Shown: positions 22,031-33,918 of the stretch, piece after piece
Layout: each line of letters starts with the position of its first letter
Numbering within the stretch: the first letter of the stretch is position 1
Assembly (NCBI GenBank): GCA_026008535.1
Contig: BRKX01000015.1
Coordinates: 25,627,501 to 25,691,500, forward strand
DNA: 64,000 nucleotides
Direction: 5' to 3'
Origin: Perilla frutescens
Lineage: Eukaryota; Streptophyta; Magnoliopsida; Lamiales; Lamiaceae
Program-made: the position numbers and the translations under genes
Notes under the pieces: generated by a model
What the model was told of the DNA's origin: nothing
The model's input: the letters and a program-made list of their open reading frames with translations, nothing else
Database searches by the model: none

Positions 22031-23615
22031 AAACCCTGCAGAATATTTTAAATTCACCCTTGGAGAGTTTTAGTCATTTCTCTCTTGGCTAAAGAAGGTG
22101 AGGTGGAGAGTAATCTATGTTATTACAGTTTTTATTTCATTCTGGGTAATTTCTATTGCAGTGGGTTGGTTTCTTTTTGGTGAAAAGAAAATGGTGCCAT
22201 TCGTATTGTATAAGGGGCAAGTTTAACATGCTGTCTGATAAAGCGGGTACAGTAGTGGAATGGTGAAACCGCCACAGTCAATGAATGGGGGAAAACCAGG
22301 TGGTTTTTTAAGGATTTGCTGTCAATCTCTCATTGGCTGCACCTCTTTATCTGCTGGATTATGGGACTGCCCTTCGGACACGCGCCTCTTCCGTACCATT
22401 TTCACTGCGCTTTTTTAACCATAGCTGTACGGCCTATTTAGTATTTACTGTTCATGAGCCCTCGCCTTTCTCTTTCACTGTTTACGGCGCACTCTTTACT
22501 TTTTTTTTCTTTTTTTTTTTCCTTTTTGCTATCAAGGAATTCTCTATTCTTCCGTTCCTAGAGTCCGAGTATAAGATAAAAATACAGCACATACGTTATA
22601 ATTTACATGTACACTATGTTAATTGCAATAAATTCAATTCAAATCGATTTCTAACAAGATAGAAAATTACGTACCTGATCAATTTTGTCCTCACACCATC
22701 CAATTGAGTTATGCACTAGCATCGCTGGCATAACTATTTTATTGCTGAGCTTGTTGAATGTTGATGATATATACCAAAATGACACTAAATCAATGGAACC
22801 CTTTGTTTGGAATTTAGATATATGTCTTGAGTTCCATACCACCTCCCTTCCTCCAACTCAAAGGTATAATTCACTATGCGAGTGCATTTGACTCGAGATT
22901 ATATATTTTCTTAATTGAATATTAGCAGGCGAAAAATTGAAAGTATTTGGAAAACACGTATCTATTTGGGTCCCTTGTCGTACTTGTTACTTTTTGTTTA
23001 TCAATTAGGTTAATTCTTATGTATGGATTAATTTGCAAAAAATATTGAATTCCTGTATATATTTTTATTTGCGTTAAAATTAAGATTACATACCTTTATT
23101 TATACTAAAAAAAATAAACTTTTTCGTGCTTTAATTTGTTGTAAGATACTTCTATTCATGTTATTATCTGACTAAAGAACCAAATTCTGCATGAAATTGC
23201 AGTTGATCATGATAATCTATTAAACCTAACAACTTATAATTAAGAACGGTCTTCAGAATCCCTCAAGGAAAGAAAAAAAGAAACAGTCTTTAGAAAATGC
23301 ATTATTGAGAGCCGAACATAAACTCCACTGATTGATTTGAGGGAAATTCAAAACATAGCGTATATTTTACTCTTTACAGCTCTTAATATTTTATAAAAAT
23401 CAATAAATATAAATATTAGAAGATATTTATGCTATGCACCTTAGCCACTAATACCTGAAATCCTATTATAGCCCCACCTATTATTTATAACTAAAAAAGA
23501 GAAACATCAAAAACATAAAATCATAATCTCCGTCATTCCATCCATTTTTTAGAATTAAGAAAAGCAAGAAAACTTCATCGTCCTCCAAGCAATTAAAGAG
23601 TGGGGGTTGTAAGAG
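22031..23615. other. AP1 upstream region and intergenic DNA
   Basis: No coding sequence recognised. A possible LEAFY-type core (CATTGG, reverse of CCANTG) is at 22331-22336, and a T-rich tract is at 22500-22521. The ORFs 22333-22662 and 22685-22891 have no recognisable content. Confidence 0.45.
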
Positions 23616-23625
23616 TGCAAGCATA
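23616..23625. repeat. Flanking direct repeat TGCAAGCATA, left copy
   Basis: Ten bases identical to 25917-25926, probably a 9-bp Mutator-type duplication plus one matching base. Confidence 0.75.
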
Positions 23626-25916
23626 GAGAAAATTGCAAAACTAGTCCCACAGGACATTTGTCTCTTCGAAAGTGGTCACAATACTTGCATTTATGATTCC
23701 AATATTTGCAAAATTGGTCCCATATGACATAAAATTGCACAAGTAGTACCAAAAATCTAACATCTCTATCAATAGTTAATGTTTGCCTATCATGTGAGCT
23801 GCACATGTTTCCTCAAATTTTCTAATATATCCCTCCAACTCAAAATCCCTCAATTTAAAAAATTCAGCCTCCACTCCAATTCAACCGCAATCTCTTCCAC
23901 TCCAACTCCAAACCCAGATTATTGTAATCAAAAGCAGTTTCAATCCTTCCACTCCATACCCAGATTGTCATAAACAAAATCAAAACTCTGTACGTTTGAA
24001 GAACATATTGAAGAAATGTCACGAAAGGTTTTTTCAACTGAACAACACTCAGATTACCGTAAGTCCCTACTTTTCTTTGCTTTTTATGTAATCGTTTGGG
24101 ACTTGGCTTGATTCTAATCGTGAATTAATTTGACTTGATCATGAATTTTTTTATTGAAAATTGAAACTAGATCAATTAGTTGTAAAGATAGCTGGAGTTT
24201 TCATTTATGTTCTCACAAAATATGAAAGGTAGTTGATATGCACACAAGATGTTTGATCATTTTCCTAAGGGAACCTTATATCTTTAATTCTATGTAATTG
24301 TATTAGTTTCTTACTTTCTTAGATTCTTAGATGAAAAATTCTTGAGTTTATCATACAACAACTATATCTTTCATCTCTTTTGAGATTCTGAGATATATTA
24401 ATTTATCTATACAACTATATTGATTTATTGAGATTTACAAAAAGTCTGTTGAGATCTGCAACAACTATATCCTTCAAATAATTCTTTCCAATTAAATTGA
24501 GTTCCAGGAACAAGCCAAGTACTGTTCAAAGAAGACAACTACTTGTAAGTCTATTATCAAGTTTTATTATTATGATTAATGTATTTTACTTGATATTGTT
24601 TGAATATTTATATATTTGTTAGGGAAAAAAAAAACCTTTGATTGCTAACTAGGAAACAAGAAGTGTGAGTCAGCTTAAGTTGGGACCTTACTCGATCTCC
24701 ACCTCAATCAATTCTGCACAACTAAGGCATATGGGCATTTAGATTAGGGGTCATGCTCCCTTGAGTTTCCATCCATAACATTATGTTGGTGCTTTAGTTG
24801 GTGTTACAAAATAGAGAGAGAAAGAAAATTTTCACTCAAGATGAAAAAAAGTTTGTCACATTTTCAAACTTGAAAGCTTCATTTGCATCAATGAGGGAAA
24901 AAATGAGCAAGATCGATGGTCTTGCTGGTAAGAAGAATGATTAAATGACTTAGAATTATTCTTTCTAATATTAAGATCTTTTGTCCAAGTTCAGAGTTAC
25001 TAATGTTGGGTACCCGTTCACCTACTAGTGGACCTCGAGTTCACCTTTCCCCTACATTAGTAGATATTGTCCGCTTTGGGCCAAGTCCGCACGGTTTTCA
25101 CTTTGGGCATCTCCCAAAAGGCCTCATACTAATGGGGTAGGTGGACTCCTTATATCACCAAGGAACACATCCCCTCCAACGGTACACAGTTACAAAGACA
25201 CGGTCACAGAGACAACCGCGAGGTCACGTTTGAGGCGTCCCATTACAATGATGGGTACCCGTTCACCGACTAGTGGGCCTCGAGTTCACCTTTCTCCCAT
25301 ATTAGTTCGATATTGTCCGCTTTGGGCCAAGCCCGCACGGTTTTCACTTTGGGCATCTCCCAAAAGGCCTCATACTAATGGGGTAGGTGAACTCTTTATA
25401 TCCAAGCCAACTCTTGGATATATTTCCGATGTGGGACTTGGATTGCAATCCCAACAGTATGTTGTATTTTTGTAAGCTTTGTGTGAAAGTCAAACTAAAG
25501 TCAGAGCTTCTATTTTTGTGAGCTCTATTTTGGAAGCCAGAGCTATCTGATTTAGAAGTCAATGTTTTTGTAAAGTTCTATTTTTGTGAAATTTGCAGAC
25601 TGAAGATGAGCTAGACATGGTTGGGATGTTTTGTTCTTGGGTTTGATTATTGTGTTGTTTACTAGTTATATATATATATGTGTGTGTTACCTAAATGCAA
25701 GTAGGTCGTGACATATTTCCCTTCCAAAGTTTGATTTTTTCCTTTCCATCGTTGGTATTTTTGCATCAAAATACACACATCTTAAAAAAATTTAAATTAC
25801 AATTCCTATGGGACCAAATTAGCATGTAAACTTAACATAAAACGTAACTGTGGAACCAATTTTGCAAGTATTGAGACCACTTGCATGTCATGTGGGATTA
25901 TTTTTGCAATTTTCTC
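23626..25916. mobile_element. Mutator-like element with long TIRs (2,291 bp), carrying host-like segments
   Basis: The left end starts GAGAAAATTGCAAAACTAG and the right end is its inverted match (GCAATTTTCTC ending at 25916). Similarity extends inward for over 100 bp through blocks such as GTCCCACAGGACAT / ATCCCACATGACAT and GTGGTCACAATACTTGCA / GTGGTCTCAATACTTGCA. A 10-bp direct repeat flanks it. There is no transposase. Internal segments look exon-like: about 23995-24059 before TAAGTCC, 24505-24535 before GTAAGTC, and 24770-24930. This suggests captured gene pieces (Pack-MULE-like) or remains of the element's own gene. It also contains the LTR-like block at 25004-25456. Confidence 0.72.
25004..25456. 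repeat. TGTTGGG...CCCAACA LTR-like block with a 236-bp internal duplication
   Basis: The block begins TGTTGGGTACCCG and ends TTGCAATCCCAACA, so it has LTR-type inverted ends. About 155 bp (25008-25162) is repeated at 25244-25400, including CCGCTTTGGGCCAAG and CAAAAGGCCTCATACTAATGG-like text. No target-site duplication is evident (ACTAA against GTATG). It may be a solo LTR of a small retroelement with a tandem duplication. Confidence 0.5.
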
Positions 25917-25926
25917 TGCAAGCATA
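25917..25926. repeat. Flanking direct repeat TGCAAGCATA, right copy
   Basis: Identical to 23616-23625. Confidence 0.75.
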
Positions 25927-25952
25927 CAAGATGTTGCCTCCTTTGTTCAAGA

Positions 25953-26665
25953 TCGGGCCAGCCCTGGGGTAGGCCAAATGAACCGCGGCCAATGCCTCCA
26001 TTTTTTGGGGCTTCCAAAAATTTAAAATTAAAAAAAAATTACATTAGGTAATTTTTTTTTTTAAAAAATCTCATACGGGCAATTTCAAGGTAAAATCCAT
26101 TTTAGCGATTAATTTTGCCGTGTATATTGTTTTTCTATGTTTAATTTTAATGTGAAAATTTATTGAGATTTTGTGTTGTATTAATCTCAATTTTGCAATT
26201 GGATTATCAATCAACTGTTCATACTCTAAACAAAAGATCTAGTATGAGAAAGACACTATTAAAAACTCAAAATTTTCAACTTTTTATCAAAACTATTTAG
26301 CGAAAAAAGAAAAAAAAAAGTTGTTGTATTTAGGGCTTTTGTTCTCCAATTTTGAGTTCATCAAAATCCCAACATAAAATATTATAATAAAAATTTGAGT
26401 TGCTGCCATTTTGAATAATTTTTTTAATATCATCAATATCTTTCTTTCATGATTATTTAATTAATGAAAATGTTTGTATATTTACAAAATTTACGAATTG
26501 GATTTTCTAAAAGTTTATTGCACCTTTACAAAATTTAGGATGATTAAGACAAAGTGGAAGAAACTTCAAGTTGCATGTGAAACAAAATCTTATGGCTCTT
26601 TATTTTTTATTTTTTATTTATTTCACCATAGGCCTCCAAAATGTAAGGAACTATCCCGGTTCATG
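25953..26665. mobile_element. Possible hAT-type remnant
   Basis: The left side GGGCCAGCCCTGGGG...GGCCAATGCCTCC and the right side GGCCTCCAAAATGTAAGGA...CCCGG resemble the conserved ends seen around many plant hAT-derived sequences. There is no transposase reading frame and no clear 8-bp duplication. Confidence 0.35.
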
Positions 26666-26699
26666 ATTGTGTGCACGACCAACTGCTTGCTAACAACTA

Positions 26700-27583
26700 A
26701 TATCACTACTACTCGTTGATGCTCCTCTACATTTATTTCTTTTTTCCTTGTGTTTGCATATGCCTGCCCTGCTATTTTCATTTAGACTTCATTCTAGTTT
26801 TCACAAATTTTGCAACATTTTGTTCTTTCCACATCTAACATGATGATAAATTAGAAAACGATATGGGCTTAATTACAATTATCTCAATTTGTTGTTTTAA
26901 TTAATTAATATAATGATATGTTTCTTCTCATTGTATTGAAAGCACATGTAGTATGGTTTCTCAAGTCCTGGGATATATAAATGGTTTTGACTCCAATCCT
27001 TGGATGTGGATTTTAAAAAGATAATGCTGAATGTTATTTATGAGAAAAGTAAACCCTAACAAAAAAATTAACTAATAAAGAAAATCAGACCTACTAAAAA
27101 TGTTGGGGCCGGGTTAAGGGACAAAAAAAAAAATCTTACCATATTTATATTTATATTTTATAAAATAGTGTAGACTGCGAAAAAAATAAAACTGAAGTTA
27201 TATTTAGAATTTTCTTTTATTTTATTTCTAGATATATGAAAGCCCAAACAATATGGATAGGCCGGATTGTTCCGAAAAGCTGGCGTTATTATTTCCCTAA
27301 AATACATCCAATCAAATACCCATTTGTTTTTTAAAATAGAAAAAAAATACCCAACGTGATTTCTCACAAAAAAAAAAAAAAAAAAAAAAAACATGAAGCT
27401 GGAAAATATGTTCATCTTTTTGTGTCGTCCTTTTCTGTGCATTAATTTGGTCTCTATCAATATTAATTGGTTGCTCTGGTTTCAGGTGTTAGGCCATGTT
27501 GCCCAAATTCCTGTTTGACATTTTATGTAGCAACGATTTAAATGAAAAAGAAGACTTATTAGTTCTTTCAGTAATTTAATTAA
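26700..27583. other. Intergenic DNA, nothing recognised
   Basis: A+T-rich, with a poly(A) run at 27369-27390. No supported gene. Confidence 0.5.
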
Positions 27584-27585
27584 TA

Positions 27586-27676
27586 CTCACTCTGTCCCAA
27601 TAGCAAGGTCCATCTTTTTATTATTTACTCTCTCTATTTTAATAGAAACTGGACCTTGCAAACGGGACGGAGGGAG
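27586..27676. mobile_element. Stowaway MITE (91 bp)
   Basis: TIR left CTCACTCTGTCCCAATAGCA and right end complementary to CTCCCTCCGTCCCGTTTGCA, flanked by TA on both sides (27584-27585, 27677-27678). CTCCCTCCGTCCC is the hallmark Stowaway terminus. The two arms meet through AAGGTCC/GGACCTT. Confidence 0.88.
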
Positions 27677-28224
27677 TATTATTATATTTCTATTAGTTGG
27701 CAGAGATAACCGAGTTCATTGCTATATGGTTTGTATCTCCCCTAGATGATGGGTTGAAATTTTCCGTTACACTTTTTCGTGTTTCACTCTGTTTTACGTT
27801 ATCAAATTTATGACTTTAATAATATTTATTATAAAATAAAAATTAATTACAACATAAATAATCATAGTCAATATTTATCAACACAAAAATGAATTAAAAA
27901 ATTATAAAACATAATTTTGAAAAAATCAACCATAATAATGAATTATTAATTGAAAATTGACTATTAAATATTAAAAAAATAATTATGAACCCTAATTGGG
28001 TGGGGTGAACCCTAAAAACAATCATAAAGTTAAATTATAAATCACACAAAAAAAATTAAAGAAAAAAAATACAAGTAAAATTCATAATTTGAAAATATAA
28101 CACCGAGTGTAACATGAAATTCCATGTATGGATGGGGTAAGGGCGTGGCTGATTTTTGGTCCCATAAAATTTTGAAATGCAACGCGTGGTATTACATTTA
28201 TATATATATATATATATATATATA

Positions 28225-28475
28225 GGATTTGGTTCAAATGAGAACAGTGCTTCGCATGAGACCGTGAGAACAATGCTTATTTACTATGAATTTATAGCTT
28301 ACTTTATTATATTTTAGTGCTAATTTTTTTAAAAAATATTTATAGCTTATCTTGTTATATTTTAGTGCTAATGTTAATAGCACTAAAATACAAAAAGGTA
28401 AGCTATAAAATCATAATAAATAAGCACTGTTCTCACGGTCTCACGCGAAGCACAGTCCTCATTATAACCCACCCC
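28225..28475. mobile_element. Foldback MITE (251 bp) with about 80-bp TIRs, TA-flanked
   Basis: The left arm from 28225 (GGATTTGGTTCAAATGAG...) matches the reverse complement of the right arm ending 28475 (GGGGTGGGTTATAATGAG...). The match continues through GTGCTTCGC, GAGACCGTGAGAACA and TTTATAGCTTAC. Flanks are TA-rich, so TA is the likely target duplication. The family is not recognised. Confidence 0.75.
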
Positions 28476-28889
28476 TATATATATACTAGCGTGTAAAAAA
28501 TTACTAGTGTGTTAAATGTGAATTGATCTGGTCCATAAAGATCAATAATCTGGACGGCCAATTTTTTTTTTTAAAACATTTTTGCAAAAAAAAATGATTT
28601 GCTTTGATTCATAATTAAAAGGGTAAATATGGGTGTTTAACTATTGCAATTTATGTGATTGCAAATTCCGTGGCATTTATTTTTGGAAACGAATTAGACC
28701 AAACATCTATCTTAACTATCCACTAAATAATAATCTAATAAATCATTGAATATCAATTATATATAAGAATTTCCCTCATTTTTTTGCGATTGATTTTTAT
28801 TGAACAAGATTCAATTAAACCCCTACAAAAATCCCAAATAACTGAATCTCTCTTGTAGCGTGCATCATACTTGACGAATCAATTTTGAA
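28476..28889. other. Intergenic DNA, nothing recognised
   Basis: A+T-rich with T and A runs; no supported gene. Confidence 0.45.
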
Positions 28890-29912
28890 TCTTTGGATCA
28901 TGATGTTATATTTCCTATTATGAACAAGTTTAATCCAATGCGAAAAGAAATTTTGAATTTGATTTTTCTTTGTTAGATTTTTTTTTGTGGTTAAATAATT
29001 TATTTTTGTAATTCTAGATGCTTACATTGATACTTTGTAATGCTATATTTTGTTAGTCGATTTTTTTTTTGTGTTTGATAACATGTGTGCTATATATTTG
29101 GATGCTATTTTTGCTTTTTCTAATGCTAAAATTGAGAATTATGATGCTATTTTTCCTATTTTGAACAAGGTTCATCCAAATGGGAAAAGAAATCCTGAAG
29201 TTTATTTTTTGTTATTTGAAATTGAGGGGGGTTTTTTTTTTATAACATATGATATTTTTCTAATTTTAGATGCTTACATTAATTCTTTGTAGTGCTATTT
29301 TTTTGTTGTTCGAATTTTTTTTTGTGATAACACATGTACTATATATTTGGATGCTATTTTTGCTATTTCTAATGCTTAAATTGAGAATTATGATGCTATT
29401 TTTCCTATTTTGAACAAGTTTCATCCAATGGGAAAAGAAATTCTAAAATTGATTTTTTGTTGTTTGAAATTATTTTTTTTGTAACATATTTTATTTTTAT
29501 AATTCTAGATGCTTATATTGATGATACTTTTTAGTGCTAATTTTTTAGGTCAATTTTTTTTAATTTTGTGTTTGATAATATGTGTTCTATATATTTGGAT
29601 GCTATTTTTGTTTTTCCTAATGCTAAAATTAAGGATTATGATGCTATATTTCCTATTATGAACAAGTTTAATCCGATCAGAAAAGAAATTTTGAATTTGA
29701 TTTTTTTTTTATTGTTTGAATTTTTTTTGTGGTAAGATAATTTATTTTTCTAATTTTAGATGCTTACATTGATACTTTGTAGTGCTATTATTTTGTCGGT
29801 CGAAATTGTGTGTGTGTGTGTGTGTGTGTGTTTTTTTTTTCATGACGTACGTGTATGCTATATAGTTGGGTGCTATTTTTGCTTTCTCTAATGCTAAAAT
29901 TGAGAATTGCAT
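28890..29912. repeat. Tandem array, about 4 units of 241-249 bp
   Basis: The marker GATGTTATATTTCC/GATGCTATTTTTCC followed by TATTNTGAACAAG recurs at 28902, 29143, 29392 and 29640 (spacing 241, 249, 248). A second marker, TAGATGCTTACATTGAT, recurs near 29015, 29266, 29506 and 29757. A partial unit ends near 29912. Units are A+T-rich, diverged and have no common ORF. A (TG)n tract is in the last unit at 29809-29830. Confidence 0.85.
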
Positions 29913-30475
29913 AAAACAGAGACAACTCCCGTTAACAATATCAAAATTTGCCATATTGAGGCTTTCCAAACACACAATGTGTTTTAGGGGGTGCAATTAA
30001 TTTAGATGTTAACAAACGATTCCTAATGAAGAAAAAGGGTGCAGTATATTAATCCTTAGGACTCTTAAATATTTAAATATGAAACGAAAATAAAGTACAA
30101 TATTTTACAATTAATCTTGATTTTCCTTCTCTGAGTTTCAAATTGGTGTGTCCGCCATTGAAGTGTAGCTATACAAAGTTGAACACAATGTGTTATATAT
30201 GATGGGAAGGTAGAAATGTGTTTGATATTAATTAGAGTCAAACAATTTAATACATGAATCATAATGAGACGTGATTATGGGCAACGACGATTTGATTAGC
30301 TATTCTTAAAACTAAAATGACAACTTAGCCCTTCCTATCAAAATTAAATATGCATCAATCATTAAATAAAATAAATCCTAACCGTCTATGAACACAATAT
30401 TCAATGGATGAGATGAATTCACATTTAACACACTAAGATGTTATTCACAATTGAACTCCTCCTCTATATAATATA
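29913..30475. other. Intergenic DNA, nothing recognised
   Basis: No convincing coding sequence or repeat. Confidence 0.45.
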
Positions 30476-30477
30476 TA

Positions 30478-30739
30478 CTCCCTCCGTCCCATAATTATAG
30501 TACACTTCCCATTTTCACACAGATTAAGAAATCACATTTAATATGTATTGGAAATATACAATTTACAATAATTATCCTATATTGCCCTTATTTTTTACTA
30601 TATTAATTGCATTCATACTATATTAAATAGGGTTATATTTGTAAAAGAATATTTAAATACAATCCCAATTTAGAATAGGACTATAATTTTGGGACATCCC
30701 AAAAAGGAATAATGGACTATATTTATGGAACGGAGGGAG
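30478..30739. mobile_element. Stowaway MITE (262 bp)
   Basis: CTCCCTCCGTCCCATAATTA at the left, with its inverted match TTATGGAACGGAGGGAG at the right, flanked by TA (30476-30477 and 30740-30741). Inner arms continue with ATAGTACACTTCCC against GGAATAATGGACTAT. Confidence 0.87.
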
Positions 30740-30741
30740 TA

Positions 30742-32300
30742 TATAGTAGTCGGTATATAGTAATGAAACCTATATGATTATAGTGGCAACAATTATGTAT
30801 ATTTATTGTGTGTGTATTTAACTACATTAAAAAGACCGCTACTTTAATTAGGATTTTATAGTATATATATTAATAATTTTTTAATTAAAATATAATAAAA
30901 AATTATTTCTAAAAATATTGAGCACTTATTGCATTTAATCACATAAACACGTAAGTTTATTATCACAAATTAAATCACTAATCATGAAATCTCTATATCG
31001 AAACCACCGAGACAATACAATAAAACGGAATGCAGAAGCGTACCCTTATAATAAATCTTTAGATCTTTATTGTTCCGGTATTGAATTTGTTATGGATCTG
31101 CCAAATGGAATGGTATCCGTTTTATTTTTCTTTCTGTAGAAAGAATACAGATTGCAAAAATGAAGTATTGTCGTCATTTGTAAACTACAATTATATATAT
31201 ATAACTGTGTATATCTGTGATTTTCAATTTATCGCTAGCTTCAACAAATTGAATATCTGAGTGAGAGAGAGAGATGTAGGTGCTACTAATTCCAAATATC
31301 CAAAAACTTATAGGTATGGATTTAAGTACAATCATAGAATAAGTGATGCTTACATTACATATCATACTTCTTATTTCAATTCTCAAATAAAAATTATTGA
31401 TGCATGCTACTGTTGCTACAGTACTCTCAACAACCGAATAAATAAATAGTAATGCTGTATAGCTGGCGCTTTTCAACTCCAATGCACTAAAATATTTTAT
31501 AATTTTTTTAATAATTGGATCTATTTAGTACGTTACCACCGAAATAATTTGAACCATTTGATCTGCTTAATTCATCGGATAAATTTAATACAGATGTATC
31601 TCAGGAATTAGATAGATCCAATAGTTGAGATGATAATTATATATGTTAAATCCAATGATTAAAATTATAACGTAACAAACAATAAATTATATTTGAGTGT
31701 AGAGCGTTGTATAAGTTGGAAAACAGTGTAGTTTTATTTGTCTTGAAAAGAAAAGGAATCTACTCACGAGAGGTTTGATTTCGAACTGATGCTATACAAT
31801 ATCCCATCTGTTATATGTAGCTCATAGGGTTACAGATTTCAAGCCTGTACCAAATCAAACAGTACTATACCTAATTAAACCGCATTAATTAATTATTTTG
31901 TCATCACACAAATTAAAGTTGGGTTCAAACAATATTGAAAGACTTTAAAATCTCACATTTAATAAAATTTACGAGCATGTGTGGTAGTTTCCCCACTGTT
32001 CAGCGTGATTGGAAAGCAATATTCCCAATTCCCATCCTATGTAATGCCTTAATTATTTATCGGTCGTACGTGTTTAATAAATTTGAAGTAAAGATTTATC
32101 CAATTTGCAATTTGTGTAATTCTTATTAAAAAAAGATTGGGGGAAATATTTATGTAGGTAAAAATATAGTAAAATTGGTGTATGAAAGCAAGATCTAAAA
32201 TATGAGTGTTTTGTGGATTATTTGTATTTGTGTACATCGAGACGCTTTTAGAGGGCCCACTAAATCTGCAAAAAAACTAAATAAAGTTTATATTTTCTGT
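30742..32300. other. Intergenic DNA, nothing recognised
   Basis: A+T-rich; the small ORFs 31174-31482 (-) and 31261-31449 (+) overlap in antisense and have no recognisable domain. Confidence 0.4.
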
Positions 32301-32541
32301 ACTTGTACAATTCAACATGTAGAGAAATATTGATTATTAGGGTTACAAATTTAAACCCACAACTACCACTCTACCTCTCTTTCGTCATTCTTTCCTCCAC
32401 TCTCTCTTCATTCTTAAAAACAAAATCTGCTCTCTCCTTCCCTCCTCTCTCGCCGGAACATATATGTCCGTTTTCCCTCTCCTTCACCCATCTTTGGCTG
32501 GAAAAAACTGGTCTATCTCTCTCTCTCGCCGCCTCTCACCG

Positions 32542-33865
32542 ATGGCTATGTTTTCAAAATTTGGACATAGGGAGGAGCACACGGGATCTGTACGCCGTGC
32601 CAAGCAATTGACATCTCAAGTAAGTTATATTGATCATTGTTTTTTAAATTTTAGAGATTTAATTTTCAGTTAAGATTTATTGTGTGATTTGTTGGATTTG
32701 GTTAGATGTCTGTTTAAAAATAGGTTGTTGTTGGAGTATATGAAACTTATATAATTAATCGTAGACATCTAATTTATAATCGTAGCCGATTATGGCATAA
32801 TCGTAGACATTTACATATTAATCACAGTTAATTAAATAATAATCATAGAGAATTAAATGGTAATCATAGCTCGTAAAATGTTACTCGTAGATGTCCCATT
32901 ATTAATCGTAGATTACAAATGTTGTTAGATTGACTGACTTATATAGCCGTTGTTGCGCCTGAGGCCGACGGTCACAGTCCCTGCCAAGTCGGAGGTAGTT
33001 GAGAAGAGCAGAGCCACATTACATGCGAAAGGTGGTGATGATGTCGTGCAATTGTTTAGATCTGGATACTTCAGATATTTTCTGGACTACTAGGGTGGTG
33101 ACGTCCAGAAGAATGTGATTCATTCTTTGACGAGTCATGAGGTGCGCATGTTAGATCGTGCACTGACGGGACGAGAGTCATGGTTTCAGATTTATCGATC
33201 CCAGCTGCGCTTTGATCTGAGTGAGTATAACCTGGTGTCAAGGTTATGATTCGGCACCTCGATATTCGATCCAAATGGCGCTCACGTTGTTCCACCAAGA
33301 GCCATCTACTATCGATTATTTCAAGAAAAGCGCACGACCGTCCGTGAGATGGAGGATAGGTTCACAGATCTGAGGATAGCTAGAGACGCTGCAAATTATG
33401 TGAAGGTTATGAACATAGTGTTTGTATACAAAATGATTTTCTACCTGGATCATAACCAATACATAGATCCATGAGTGTGGGCTCTGGTGGAGGATGTGGA
33501 CAGGTGGAATTCCTTTCCATGGGGGGCATATTCTTACCAGATATTGATGCACTTCATCAGCCTCCTCCCCATGACTAGACAGGCTATGGACGGAAAAGGC
33601 CATGGGACGTATCATTTCTATGGGACAATCTAGGCACTCCAGATAATTATTTTTAATTTTGTTGTTCTAAATTAGTGATGCATAGTTAAATCAAGTGAAA
33701 GCTTAACCTATCCATTAATTTATTTTATAGATATGGGCTTGTGAGGTGATACCTGAGTTGGCCCGTGAGATTGGGGTGCTTAGTGAATAGCTTAATATGC
33801 CTCGATGTTTAAGGTGGACATTCAGGCACCCCACCACTGACGTATCCATCTTATTGCAGGGATCG
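32542..33865 (+). pseudogene. DUF1985-like gene, nonsense-mutated and cut off by a retroelement
   Basis: Exon 1 is 32542-32619 (26 codons, donor GTAAGT). Exon 2 runs from 32947 (after ATATAG) to about 33640, and a third segment is 33731-33865 before GTATGT. Exon 2 keeps one reading frame throughout but has stops at 33091, 33247, 33472 and 33631; two of these sit where Trp is expected. Its text (GYFRYFLDY, ESWFQIYRSQLRFDLSEYNLV, then DVDRWNSFPWGAYSYQILMH and TYHFYG) fits the DUF1985 domain, often found with a Ulp1-type protease in plant Mutator-like elements. The donor after exon 2 reads AT instead of GT. The C-terminal part, including any protease domain, is missing because an antisense Sirevirus LTR begins at 33919. 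A transposon-borne gene is as likely as a host gene. Confidence 0.7.
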
Positions 33866-33918
33866 GTATGTTGTTAAGTTTCTTTCTCTATTTAGAATAT
33901 CATATCTATATTTGTTAA

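Noticed and set aside
25004..25456. A complete TRIM
   Set aside because: No PBS or polypurine tract, no target duplication and unequal ends of the two repeat copies.
28890..29912. CRISPR-like or spacer array
   Set aside because: Units are long, contiguous and diverged; this is a plant tandem repeat.
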